This document shows, piece after piece, positions 1 to 12,061 of a DNA stretch of 64,000 nucleotides (the first letter of the stretch is position 1; every line of letters begins with the position of its first letter). The DNA comes from Colias croceus. Taxonomy: Eukaryota > Arthropoda > Insecta > Lepidoptera > Pieridae. The DNA is taken from positions 7,626,001-7,690,000 of the forward strand of contig NC_059568.1 of NCBI RefSeq assembly GCF_905220415.1, in the 5' to 3' direction. Under the pieces are notes generated by a model. That model saw only the letters and a program-made list of their open reading frames with translations, was not told the origin of the DNA and searched no databases. A program made the position numbers and the translations under genes.

Positions 1-198
1 CGTCTAATAAAGAATCTTAAGTTTATTTAACAATCTTTGCTTTTTCCTGCCCAAAACCCATCATCATCGCTATCCAATTTACATTCGTATACAAAATTTC
101 AGCTCAATCGGATACCGGGAAGTGAATCAAAGTTACTTGCTACATTGAAATTAAGTCATCGAGTACAGACAAAAATGCTCATAAAATAAAAACTACTA

Positions 199-383
199 GG
201 CCTAGCCGAATAAAATTTTTATGGGACCAATTCGACACCATCCCGCATCGAACAAAAAAAGAATCACGTAAATCGGTTCAGAAACCTCGGAGTAATCGGT
301 GTACATACATAAAAAAAAAAAAAAAAAAAAAAAAATATACCGGCCGAATTGATAACCTCCTCCTTTTTTTTGAAGTCGGTTAA
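199..383 (-). repeat. TTAACCGACTTC repeat, copy 1
   Basis: On the minus strand it begins TTAACCGACTTCAAAA and ends near TTTTATTCGGCTAGG. It contains an A25-type homopolymer (about 311-335). Same family as 827-1010, in opposite orientation. Confidence 0.6.
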
Positions 384-826
384 ATATGATTTCGGTCCCT
401 GCTCATAACATCATAACACGCTATACGCAAATTTAATGCGTATCTAGTATTAGTAGTTTCAAATATTATGTACCGTACCTATTTAGTTTCAATTTTAACG
501 CGTTGTTACAATATAGGTACATTCAATTAAATGAATTTAAAATTGAAATATTAATTTAAAAAACATATTTTTTAAAGACTACCTACCTACTACATATTTA
601 TCAACTATTATACAATGATATTATCATGAAGTAGTAAACATTCCATAAAAATGATGTGTAATGATTGATTCGATTTTAAATGTGCTGTTGTTTGTTAATA
701 GTGGAATTACAACAAATTCATTATTAACTTTAATTGTTTAAAATGTTTTAAGCGATATGAATAAGGCGAAAATATTTATTTATAGTATGTACATAATATG
801 TTTTAACATAAAGCAGGCATTGGTTT

Positions 827-1010
827 TTAACCGACTTCAAAAAAAGGAGGTTTTCAATTCGGCAATTCGGATTACTCCGAGGTTTCTGAACCGATTTACG
901 TGATTCTTTTTTTGTGCGAAGGGGGATGGTCGAATTGGTCCCATAAAAATTTTATTCGGATAGGCCCGATAGGCCCTTGCAAGTGCAAGTTTGAAGTCGG
1001 TTGTTTTTAA
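827..1010 (+). repeat. TTAACCGACTTC repeat, copy 2
   Basis: Begins TTAACCGACTTCAAAAAAAG and ends GAAGTCGGTTGTTTTTAA, so the tips are inverted repeats (about 12 bp). Internal blocks such as AATTGGTCCCATAAAAATTT are shared with copy 1. Confidence 0.65.
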
Positions 1011-1190
1011 CGCAGTTATCACTTGTATTGAATAATTTCAAATAATATACGTTATTTTATACGTAAATTATTACTATATTACAATAAATGTAAACCTTAT
1101 TTAGTTTTTCATTAAATTAATCATCACTAAAATAAAGAAAAAATAGTAAAAACATGTTATTAAGACTTGAGATGTTAAAATTATACTTAC

Positions 1191-1298
1191 AAAGTTACTG
1201 ATGACTCTGCCTACCATAGACAAATCCATTTTTGTTGTTTCAAAATATTTGTTTTGTAAAGAACGTGATAGCTCAACAAATTTAAGTACCAAGGATAT
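1191..1298 (-). CDS. Unassigned candidate coding exon (36 codons)
   Basis: Acceptor ATTCTCTAG and donor TTT|GTAAGT frame exactly 36 open codons: ISLVLKFVELSRSLQNKYF, then ETTKMDLSMVGRVISNF. Strong splice signals on both sides and codon use unlike the flanks suggest a real exon, of a host gene or of a transposon-derived gene. No family recognised. Confidence 0.35.
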
Positions 1299-2698
1299 CT
1301 AGAGAATTAGGTGTTTATATTCAGCTATGACGATGGTATCGTCGATAGTTTCTTCTCTTGTTTTAGGCATATTTAAGTAAGCTAATAACTACGAAGATTT
1401 TCCGTATACTAATTCATTTTATGAACAGTCAAGAGACCAAATATCGTTGAATGCGTGCGAAAGAAATCTGTGAACTAACCGCTAGGAATAGCGACACAGC
1501 ACGAAATGTATTCACATTTTATGCTCACATGACGAAAGATAAAAATCTATCGTGCTTTCTGAAAATAAAGTGGCATTTATCACGAATACAGTAAAAAAGT
1601 TTCATCAAAGATATGTCATATAAGGCCCTTTAACGGCGAAACTGTCGCAGTATTTATGAAATTTCTTTTTTACGCATTCATTTTTCTCTACGGCTATTCA
1701 TTATGTTGAGCCTAAACAATAAAAACTACTTCGCTACAGCGGAACGTAGCTGTAGACATTTGTAAATATTAGCTACGACGTAGAGGAAAACTACGCTCAT
1801 GTAGAATACTCATATTACTTATACTATTAATAAAGTATCTAGTAAACTGTACTATAAGTTAGTGCTTTGAAAGAAAATATACAATATACGCTGATGTCCA
1901 ATACATCGTAGACCAAGACAGAATAAAAAAGGAATTAAATTTGGAACTTGTGAGTAGAATATTTAATTTTAAGATATATAAATAGCGGATTATCCTTTTA
2001 TATTAATACCTCAGGCATATAGGATACATTCCTTTCATGTTGTGACTGAAAAGTTTCATTCAATATCAATCAAATAAAATTACGGACAATGGAAAAAATC
2101 ATGGAAGAATGTATCCATCAAAACAACTCTTACCTGTCTCACAAATACACAAGTTATGCAACTACTGCAGTATAAAGTGCTATAAATTCCATAGACACAA
2201 ATATAATAATACCATTCACATAAATTTTGTTCACATACATCAAGGTATCATATAGGTAAGATTCAAGACAGTACCTGCACTACCGTAGAATCGACCATTT
2301 TGCTAGTACCTACACTGTACACTAAAAATTATTTTATGAAGAAAACAAGTGAATAATCGTGATCCGATTTCCGTGTTCAGCACATGTCGTGGAAAGGCCC
2401 CGTGTATTTTTTGACTGACTACCAAGTTGATTCGTTTCATTTGTATGACAGGCCATATTCGATATTGCTGACATAAAAAGTACCGAGGTACGTTAGATTA
2501 TCAGTTTTGGGCCAAATAATGAGATATCCATGGTAATATGTCGTGTTTTACTGCGAGAGTCAAGAACCGTTCCAATATCAAGGTCATATAAAGCATTTAT
2601 GCTCGTTACATTCAAACTCAAACTCAAACATTCATTTATTCAATTAGACTACTATTTAGTAGCACTTTCGAATCGTCATTACATAATTATTTTAACAC
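1299..2698. other. Gene-free AT-rich region
   Basis: Nothing supportable: no exon, repeat boundary or RNA gene was recognised. Confidence 0.4.
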
Positions 2699-2735
2699 TA
2701 GCTGTGCCCGCGACTTCGTCCGCGTGGAATAGTGA
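2699..2735 (+). repeat. Truncated SINE head
   Basis: CTAGCTGTGCCCGCGACTTC then GTCCGCGTGGAATAG: the 5' end of a Metulj-like SINE without its tail. Confidence 0.55.
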
Positions 2736-3430
2736 CTGCATAGTAGTTACTACTTATCTTAATTATTGAGTAAACACAGACTACCATAAATAATTAAAAG
2801 AAATGTAAGTAAAATTTATTACTAAACTGAGCTAAACAATACAAAAAAAAATGCCTTATTAATTTTCTACGTAAAATTTCTTTTAAATTATGTCATATTA
2901 TTTTTAGGCACCAGGGGGGAGGGGAGCAAATTTATTTTCCTTACTTCCTTGTATGGATGTTTTTAAATATGTATCGTGCAGCAACTGATCAGCTTAATCG
3001 ATACTCAGTTTTTATCAAATCCAGCACAAAATCCAAATCAGATCTTTCCTGAATCCTGTCTCACGCCTGTAGTAACTAAACCGTTTAGACCGTGCAATAA
3101 AAATTAAATTAAAAAAAAAACAGCGCTACGAAGAAAAGTGCATAGAAAAAGGAATAAATAATTTCACAAACTTCCCGAAGATTTTTAAAAATAAATACCA
3201 TTTTAAATATTTATAAAAAAAACAAAGTCGTCGCGTCGGGCTGCCATACCAACATCATCTATATTTTATTTATTATCAAAATATATGGTACTTAATTTTA
3301 AAGATAATCGGGAAGTTTGTAAAATAATTATTTATTCCTTTCGGTTTCTTATTTTCATGTAATATTTTCAAGTGAGCGAGACCTACCTCTACCTCCATAT
3401 TACATTCCTACATCATATTGATATCTATAA

Positions 3431-3610
3431 GTTTGTTGCTCCTTGACATCTTTTAAGTTGGGCCGTAACCGTGCACAAATTGAAATGGACCACAGTGGCA
3501 AAAGAAGTGGTATACTTAGGAAAAAATATTGCCAAGGGCCAGGCCTATGTAGCTTTGAGTAGAGTTCAAAATTTCCAGGGTATGGCTATCCTCTCGCTCC
3601 CGTATCCCCT
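3431..3610 (+). pseudogene. Helitron PIF1-type helicase relic
   Basis: Frame 3471 onwards reads KEVVYLGKNIAKGQAYVALS then RVQNFQGMAIL. GQAYVALSRV is the conserved SF1B helicase motif VI of Helitron Rep-Hel proteins. Only the C-terminal end is left. It is followed directly by the tandem array at 3655-4500. Confidence 0.65.
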
Positions 3611-3654
3611 CTTCTTTCACAGACTTTCAACACTTCCCTTTCCATCCCTAGTAA

Positions 3655-4510
3655 ATGGCAGAACCGATTTTGATGTAAACCATATCTAATTGTACCTATA
3701 TGTACACGTCATATCCTGTAGTTTGATGCTCCATTTGGTTTATTTATCCCCACTGTCACCCCTAAAAAGCCCTAAATGTAATAAACGGATGAACCGATTT
3801 CGATAAAATATGACTATTTGTAATTCACACGTTGCCCTTTCATATTTTGATATGGCGCTTGAGTATATTATTTGACCACATTCGATTATTGTTCATTCCC
3901 ACTTTTACCGCTGTAATCTAATAAATGGATAAACCGAATTGGATAAAAATATAACTAAGTGTACTTCACCCGTTGTGCACTTTTATTTGATATGTCACTT
4001 GGGTATATTTGACAACATTCGTTTTTTTTCATTCCCACTTTTACCCATATTATATAGGTATAATAAATGGATGAACCGATTTTGATAAAATATGTCTAAT
4101 TATACTTTACACGTCATGCCCTTTCATTTGATATGTCACTTGAGTATATTTGACAAATTCTTTTTTTTATTACCACTTTTATACCTATATCAAATAAATG
4201 GGTGAACCGATTTGTTACTGATAGGTCGTTCACTTTCATTTAATATATAACTTAGGTACTTATATTTGACAACTTTCGTTTTTTTCATTCCCACATTTAC
4301 CCCTATATACCTAGGTATAATAAATGGATGAACCGATTTTGATACACTTTATCTAAGAACCAATGTCGGAAAATATGCTGCCTAACTAAAAAAACCGCAT
4401 CTAATTCGGATTACCTGTTAGCGAGCTACGGTGGCACAAACAGACACACACACACAGACACACATAGCGGTCAAACACTTATCACCCATCTTTTTGCGTC
4501 GGGGGTTAAA
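3655..4510 (+). repeat. Six-unit degenerate tandem array
   Basis: Units begin AATAAATGGATGAACCGATT or close variants at about 3655, 3780, 3919, 4060, 4192 and 4318, with periods of about 125-142 bp. Each holds TTTGATATGTCACTTG and TTCATTCCCACTTTTACC blocks. The last unit runs into CGGTGGCACAAACAGACACA, a CA-rich run and TTTGCGTCGGGGGTTAAAA. Confidence 0.75.
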
Positions 4511-4574
4511 AGTATAATACGACATAATTTAAAGGACATTTTATGTATAAAATTTACCTATAAGTAAGCATAAT

Positions 4575-4606
4575 TCTAATTTGACCACCCCCCCCCCCCC
4601 ACCCTT
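4575..4606 (+). repeat. Poly-C tract
   Basis: An uninterrupted run of about 14 C within CCACCCC..CCACCC, unusual in this AT-rich sequence. Confidence 0.8.
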
Positions 4607-4730
4607 GGGCACTTTCGATATGATCACTTGGACATTTACAGGAATAATAATTGTAACAGATAACTTACGTTTTATCGTACAGTGTATAGAATGTCTTAGC
4701 AAATGTTCGCCGTGAATACTTAAATGGTCA

Positions 4731-4960
4731 TAACTTTTTTATTTACGAACCGATTGACATGAAATAAACACTAAATGTTAAATGAAGATTACCACAATAT
4801 ATTAGTGAAAACCGCATCTTAATCGGATAAGCCGTTTCTGAGATTAGCGTGCACGAACATACAGACAAACAGACAAACCGACAAACAGACAAACAGACAA
4901 AAAATTTTTTAACTACAGTTTTGGGTTTGGGATCGATTTAATAATAGCACCTGCTAATTT
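4731..4960 (+). repeat. Interspersed repeat with (ACAGACAA)n tail
   Basis: AACCGATTGACATGAAATAA, AACCGCATCTTAATCGG, TTTCTGAGATTAGCGTGC, then about five ACAGACAA/ACCGACAA units. Distantly related to the end of the preceding array. Confidence 0.5.
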
Positions 4961-5407
4961 TTTTTTTATATATTTTGATTGTACAGACACGACTTTTCTA
5001 GAATTTTATTATATGTATTGATGATTTACCACCGATTCGGAAAGCAGTGATCTATGGAGAAGAACCGGCAAGAAACTCCATAGTTGCTCTTTTAAAATCA
5101 TGTCGATATTACATAATATGTAACTTATATCTAAATACATAATACCTCTATATCATAATATACCAAAGAACAGACATTACCTACAACTGCTCCCAAATTG
5201 AAAGCAGTAGATGAGTCATGTTTTTGAAAGATTGCAGTTTATTCAAGAACCATCTATACCTATTATTATTAACGTTATAAACATTTTTTTTTTTAACTTT
5301 ACAATACTCCATTTAAAAAATAGACATTGGTTTTATTATTTGTATGCCGAAGAGAGTAAACGCTTACTACTTATGTACCTCTGAAAATAGAACAAAGCAG
5401 AACTTAC

Positions 5408-5539
5408 TTGGTCATAAAAATTCTGCAAAGCACCTATAATACTAACAGTGTAACTAGTATTTAGAGGCGGTGGTGGCAAACAACGCAACTTAAGGTGGCC
5501 CACCAAAACAAATAACAAAGGAACACGAAAAGCCAACAT
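5408..5539 (-). CDS. Unassigned candidate first exon with signal-peptide-like start
   Basis: MLAFRVPLLFVLVGHLKLRC, then PPPPLNTSYTVSIIGALQNF and YDQ|, donor GTAAGT. The hydrophobic start suggests a secreted or membrane protein such as a receptor. The downstream exon would lie at lower coordinates and was not identified. The frame is open further upstream. Confidence 0.3.
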
Positions 5540-6297
5540 CCCAAGACATAGACGTAAAGAGCGACATTTTAGGTACTTGTTGTACTACTTGTTTTATAAA
5601 GAGATTGGATTCGTGTATAAGAGCATACAATCAGCTATTATATCGCAGGACTTTATAAAAACCTATTTGTTTATGATCGACAGGATTCCGGAGTTCCTCT
5701 AGTATGAGCAATCTAACCATATCAGGGGTATTGCTGTAGGGGCTCTGATGCAAGATCAACGATGCTATAACAGATCCCGGAGATTCTGGAGTAAGAATCC
5801 CACATGCTCTGCTTTTCCCTCAAAAACGATTTCCTAGATCTTTACATTATTTCCTTCCCGTACCTTATTTATCGTGTATAATCCATGGGAGCAGCAACCT
5901 GACTGCTTGGCTACCAGCAGGGAGACTGTAGTTCTCCGTTATATGGTTATATTGATTTGCTCAAAAGGTTATATCATCACTTTTATAATGTTTATGAAAT
6001 TTGTTTTGGGATACTATCTGGAATGACCTTATAGTAAGGAATACCGGTAACTACTAGTACCTACATTATAAATAATCAAATAACTTCAAATCAGTAATGA
6101 GAAAAAAAAATTATTTCGGTCCATACTACTACTGAAAAATCTACTGTACGCTAAGTACTACTTTACATAAAGATTATTTTCAAAAATCTAAACCAATCAA
6201 AGTTTACTCTATAATCGGATATAGCCTGGACTATGAATATTTATTTTTACTCTATGCATATCTCATACAATTTTTTTAAGCATTTCCAGGTATTATA

Positions 6298-6507
6298 TCA
6301 TAATTTACAGACCTCCGTATTATCTTCTTCGTCATCTACATAATCATACTTTATGAACGCATATCGTAGTTGGTTCTCGAATTGCTGCCGCGCTTCCGCT
6401 TTTTCTTGCTTGCTTAGTTTCTCCATTTTATTCACGATTCTTTTACTAACATCACTTAAATGAAGCTCCATGCGAATGTTCTTAATACCATCACAATTAA
6501 CGTACAC
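6298..6507 (-). CDS. Unassigned candidate exon, charged helical peptide
   Basis: MELHLSDVSKRIVNKMEKLS, KQEKAEARQQFENQLRYAFI, KYDYVDDEEDNTEV. Amphipathic, Lys/Glu-rich and protein-like, with GC above the local level. A possible donor (T|GTAAAT) precedes the in-frame stop. No family recognised. It may belong with the candidate exons at 5408-5539 and 1191-1298, but phases cannot be tied together. Confidence 0.35.
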   Translation of the reverse strand: MYVNCDGIKNIRMELHLSDVSKRIVNKMEKLSKQEKAEARQQFENQLRYAFIKYDYVDDEEDNTEVCKL

Positions 6508-7082
6508 GGTAACTTACTTTATTTTAAGCAGGATTATAATTTATGCAGAACGACATTTAAAACCCTTGTGTTTTACACTGTAAGTGTGAAACTATCGATA
6601 AAACAAGGTGTTAACGTATAGCGGCGCGATGGATATACATAACATAGATACACCTCAATTTAAACTCCCATTCGGAACGGTGTTATTTTGTTGGACGTAA
6701 AAACTAGTTGTATGAAGCTACCGCTTACGAAGAAAAATAAAGACACGACTCAAGAATCCCAAATGTTCATATGAAAGTACGTACCTAGGCTACATATTTA
6801 ATTCGTATAGAGGTAGGAATCACTCATGAGCAATAAGTTGCTGGTTTTTATTGTGACTCGGTTACATAAAGATCCTACGTGATACCCACATATTTGCTCT
6901 ACATATGAGAATTCTGCTGTCTTCAGCTCTTAATTATATATTTTAGGTATTAATAACTATAATACAGTTTAAAAATGTGTAAAGTGGTTTGATTGTGATA
7001 TGCATAGTGACTACGCATTCAGATTGACGTATTTTTTATGAGATATGATATATATGATAGAGATAAAGATACTCTCGTAGGT

Positions 7083-7713
7083 GGGTCCGTAGGTTACGCC
7101 CCCAGTGTGTTTTGCCCCCGTGGTGGAAGCCCCCGATTTCGTTTTAGTACTATAATATTTATTAGTTAAATATTTTTATCAAAAGTACAGTCAGATAGCA
7201 AAGTGTAACCTATTATAAAAAATGTCTAAGTCATGGTTCATTATTAAAATCAAAATCATAGTTTATTATTATAAATCTTTATTAACAATGTCGGTGTAAC
7301 AAACGTTTGCTTATCTAATAATAGGTATAAGGTACTAATGGGTAATAATAGGTAATACGTAGGTACTTAATATGTAATAAAAATTAAATTAAATGTCTAA
7401 TAAATAATAATAGGTATCTACGTAAATACAACTTTGATAACAAATAAAACCAAACATTAAAATAAAGCAACAATAACATGCAAAATCACAGATACGAAAT
7501 TAAAAATTACAGTTTAAAATTAGGATTATTTTTATAGAATACTTATTTAGTAAGTTTGTCTACGTAGGTATTTGGTTCCGAAACACTTTTTTCATCGTCT
7601 GTATCTAGTAAAAAATATTTTTATTTCGGCGAAATCAACTATAATAACTTAATTTAAAATCGGGGGCTTCCACCACGGGGGCAAAACACACCGGGGGCGT
7701 AACCCACGGACCC
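7083..7713. mobile_element. 631-bp TIR element with 8-bp target duplication
   Basis: Exact 8-bp direct repeats TCGTAGGT flank it (7075-7082 and 7714-7721). The ends are inverted repeats of about 57 bp with two mismatches, starting GGGTCCGTRGGTTACGCCCC and including GCCCCCGTGGTGGAAGCCCC. The interior is AT-rich and has no ORF. An 8-bp duplication points to the hAT, P or Merlin groups; the GGG tip is closest to Merlin. Confidence 0.85.
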
Positions 7714-7721
7714 TCGTAGGT

Positions 7722-9325
7722 ATTCCAAACTAATTTGATTTGTGCAGTGCTTAATGAGTAGATAGTCAGTAGTCACTATTGGAATAAATAATAATGATTT
7801 TTAATAGGTAGTTGTTCCCATACATAATGTGCATGCATTAGAGGTAGGTATGCATTACTAATGTCCAATTTTGGACATTACATCCGTTTATCTTTTTTTT
7901 TAATAATAAATGTATACCTACTAACGAATTAGTCGGAGAATAATATTTCGCCAACAGATTCAGCTATTAGTATTCCAGATAATATTTGATTCAGTAGTAT
8001 TCCAGGGAATACCAGATACCTCTTATCTGATATCCCCTTGCCTTCTCAAATGATACGCGAAACCAAGACAGACAAAACCAATATATATTAAATACAACGA
8101 CAAACCATACCAAAAACGATTTCTAAGCGAGAGGCCAAAGTGCCAAACTATGTTATAACACACCGAATACCTTCTTTTCTTTCAGTTAAATTGCGTAATA
8201 ATACATCTTTTTGCGTAAATTAGGGACAGACAGAAAGGGACATTGAAAAGCTAAGGTTTATTTTTTATGAAGAGACTATAAACGACAATTATTATTCATT
8301 GAATCTTATCATAAAATAATTATTTTTGAAGTAACGAAAATTTGAAACAAATGAATTGGCGACGTCTCTGGTAGAAGCTAATGCCACAGGAACAGACAGT
8401 ACAGTTAAATTAATAAATAATTAACGGAGCAATCGAGATTTCAGTCTCTGCACCGGAATAAAATCTAAGATCTAAATTAAGTATCAGGATTTAATACGGT
8501 TGTTGAGTTCCAAGAATTTCAAAGTTAAATTAGGTACCTTACATTAATCAAAGATCAAACCCACCACTTCCAATCTTCAAAACGACGGAGGAAATTCTAA
8601 ATACCTCTAGAAATCGTAATAACATTTTTTTTACAAGTTATTATTTTTGTTAATTAACGACACAAACGCTGAAATACTAATATTAACATTTCAGTATAAT
8701 GAGTACTCGAAGTTTTGAAGAAACTAAAAGCGTTTAAAATGGTAATGAATACAATTATTTCAGCTACGTACCCTATTAATTTCTTCCTCAGAAATCATAT
8801 TGGAGCTATGAGCGTCTCTATTATCCATCGCTAATTTTCAGTACCCGCCGTCACGAAAACTTAATGTGCCTTAATTAAGTTACATGACAAGATTGTTCAC
8901 AAAACCAATTATATTAAGTGATCGAACGAAAGCGAAAAATAAGTCAGCCGATGTTATGCGGTGGTAAAAAACAACTGGTACACATTACGTGAACTTTTCA
9001 AAGGTTTATTAAAAAGAAAGTAAAGGCAAATTAGAGTAATATGGTTTATTAATGTTAAAAGTAATTTTGTTAGGATGCTCCGTCTCCTGGCGTGCGGGCA
9101 CGCTCGCGGCCTGGCACGGCCCGGTACAGCCCCCGAGATATTATGCAAACTTATTTTAAATACCACCCTGTCCCCACATTTACTGCCCTATTTTACAGCA
9201 AATTGTGCTTGTGAACTTGAGTTTTACCTAACAACGATTTTAGTAGTCAAGTAAACACAGATTCATTCGTTTTGATTACGAAAGGGGAGTATACTTTAAA
9301 TAAAACACATTCATTTCAATTATAT
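7722..9325. other. Gene-free AT-rich region
   Basis: No coding exon or mobile-element ends found. A short GC patch at 9080-9140 is unexplained. Confidence 0.4.
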
Positions 9326-9841
9326 TTTATTGACTATAGACAAAAACACATGAGTATAATATTTCATACTTACATTTATGCTATTAGATGCTGAGATAAA
9401 ATACTATTTTATGTATATTAAATTCAACGGAATGATAAAATATGTAAAACATAAATTGGTACATAAGATAACTATTTAAATATTTCATAAAATAAAAAAG
9501 TAAAAAGGATCAGAAATACTTAATTTGCGGGTATAAAAAAAACTACACTAAATATATGGGAACCCAGAACGCGAATCGGCTTAAAATACATCACATTCGA
9601 ATCTTTTGACAAAATAATACTACACAATATATTGACAATAAAAAATACATAATAGTTATATTGGTAAGTATACTTTACATTGGTACTTACATACATTTTT
9701 TTTTCAGAAAATTTTATAATATTTACACTAGTCGTAATAATAATATGAATTGACTCTAGAAATTGTACGAAGTCTTTTTTTAAATTGACCGGATAGTTAA
9801 ATCTTAAGTCATTATCTTATATAGGTACTTTATATAATATG

Positions 9842-9881
9842 ATAGCAAACTTTCCGAATAATAATTCGGAAAGTTTGCTAT
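9842..9881. repeat. Perfect 18-bp hairpin
   Basis: Arms ATAGCAAACTTTCCGAAT (9842-9859) and its exact inverse (9864-9881), loop AATA. It lies in the presumed 3'UTR of the RhoGAP15B-like gene. Confidence 0.9.
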
Positions 9882-11645
9882 ATACTTATTACCTAAAAGT
9901 TCACTAATACCTGCGAATATGTATTTTTAATATTATAATTAACTTCCCTAAAGGACATTTAGTTATCATTACAGTACCTATTTCTATGTTTATTATTCAT
10001 ACGATATTTTCTATGGTTCATACATAAACATATTATTATAAATTGACATTATTTAATTCCTGCAAGTTTTTATTTTAAACTTATCGTTATACGTGCTCAA
10101 ATTTTGAACTTCGGAGGTCTGACAAAACGGAGTTAAAAATATCAAAATTCAGAAACATAATAATATTTCACATTAATTACAATAGCAGAAAAATAATCTT
10201 TAAATACACATTTTACCTGCAATAAGTGTTCAAAGTATGTATTCTATAATTAGGTAAATTTTATGCAAAAAAAACTTATTTTTTACGGAACCTACTACGT
10301 ATTGTTTTATTTTTCTTATTTTTCTTTTTATTTTGAGTATGGTGAAGTAAATATAATCATGGTTTCTTGACCTCAATTACCTATAGGTTAATTAAGATCA
10401 CAATGATAATAATTTTGGTGGTTGTGTTAATTTTTCTTTGGTTTATATATATTTTAATTAAACAATTTTAAACTATTTAGTCAACTTTTTAATAAAAATA
10501 AATATGCGTTTATATTGCTCCGTTATCTCTTTCTTAATAATGACTATAGAGATAAATTGGAGAGATTTTAGCGGTTTGAGTGGTATTAGTTGTTTCACTA
10601 AAATGTCAATGTTATGTTCGCAGTAACCAAACTTTTTTTTATTGTATTTGCGAATTGCGAAGGTGACTAGCCTTTAATTTATTAGAAACCATGATCACAT
10701 ATTACTTCATGTATCTCAATTTTTATAAATTTATATTTCTAATCTTACCGAGCCTACCATACACCTTACATACCTTACAGTATACGAATTATTAATATTA
10801 CGAATTTTGTGTCATAAAAATAAACAGCGGATTGATTTTGATTTGACAAATAAAAATGATTTGATAATTGCGATCTACAGAAATTCATTTTGGCAAAAAA
10901 ATGTCGGTAGTACTCAGAAAAAAATATATAAAATGTTCAACGTTAAAGTCCATTTGTGATCATATTGTGTATAGAACGGTTAATATTATTTACTGTTACT
11001 AATCTATACATACATATCATAATAATTATTAATTCTATTACATATTTTAAAGGTATTTTATTATCTAACGTACATTAAATTGACATAATGTTCTGGGAGT
11101 AGAAGACAGCGCATGACTGGTTATTATACTATTTTAATTTAACGAGAACACAGACAATAAAAAGAACCAAGTGTAATTTAAACTTAATGAAATTTTAATA
11201 AAATGTGTACTGACTCGATTTTCAGTATATTCAAATGATTTTTATAGAATTAAAAAAATAGGACTTATTACAACTGAAACGCTAAAATGTATATAATCAT
11301 ATACAGACTTCGTTTAGAAATGAAAATTCGTCAAAATAGTGAAAAATAATAACCTCAACAATCAGTAAATTCCGCCGTAGTGAGATAAAATCCATATTAT
11401 TATTCAATATTTAGAAGTTAAATTTTTATTGAATTAAAAACAACAACAAAAATGTTAATGTTGGAAAGAATAACAGGGTTTTTACAGTCATGGCTGTCTA
11501 TAAATTGTTGTCTTATTTAAAAGGCACGCTTGTGAGTGACCCTTAGATAAGTAACTATCATGTACTCTTAGTATACTACAATCTAATTTAATGTAATTAA
11601 ATATAATTGTGCACCAAAAATGTAAAAAAAATCATAAACATTATA

Positions 11646-12061
11646 CAGGGTGTCCCACTACCGGTATACTAAGCGCGAAGCGACTTGAAGTTTTGCATAC
11701 ACTGATCACGTAAAAAATACTTAAACAAAAAAATTAGATTAAAAATTTTTTGCTAAATTTTTCCTTAAAATCTGTTTCTTCTAAAATCGGTTTCTTCTTA
11801 AACTTCGCGCAGCCGGCATATACCGCTTCGCTAATGTGAGCATTTTGTCTATGAAAACATAATCTATAAAGAAAGCTCACGTGCGGGTGGCAAAGTTGGG
11901 CGGGATACTTGTTATGGTTGTACACATAGAGTTTTAAGAATTCATCTATTTGAAAAAAGAAATGCGTCTGGAATTTTATAAGTATTTTTTACGTACTCAG
12001 CGTATGCAAAACTATAACCATGCCTTCTTTGAGCTTAGTATACCAACGGTGGGACACCCGC
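11646..12061. mobile_element. 416-bp MITE with TA duplication (Tc1/mariner-like)
   Basis: Flanked by TA (11644-11645 and 12062-12063). Ends CAGGGTGTCCCACTACCGG and, inverted, GCGGGTGTCCCACCGTTGG. Inverted similarity extends about 80 bp (TTTTGCATACRCTGA, ACGTAAAAAATAC). Non-coding. Confidence 0.8.

Noticed and set aside
3655..4510. Tandem array as a CRISPR-like array
   Set aside because: Units are long, degenerate and directly adjacent, in a eukaryotic genome.
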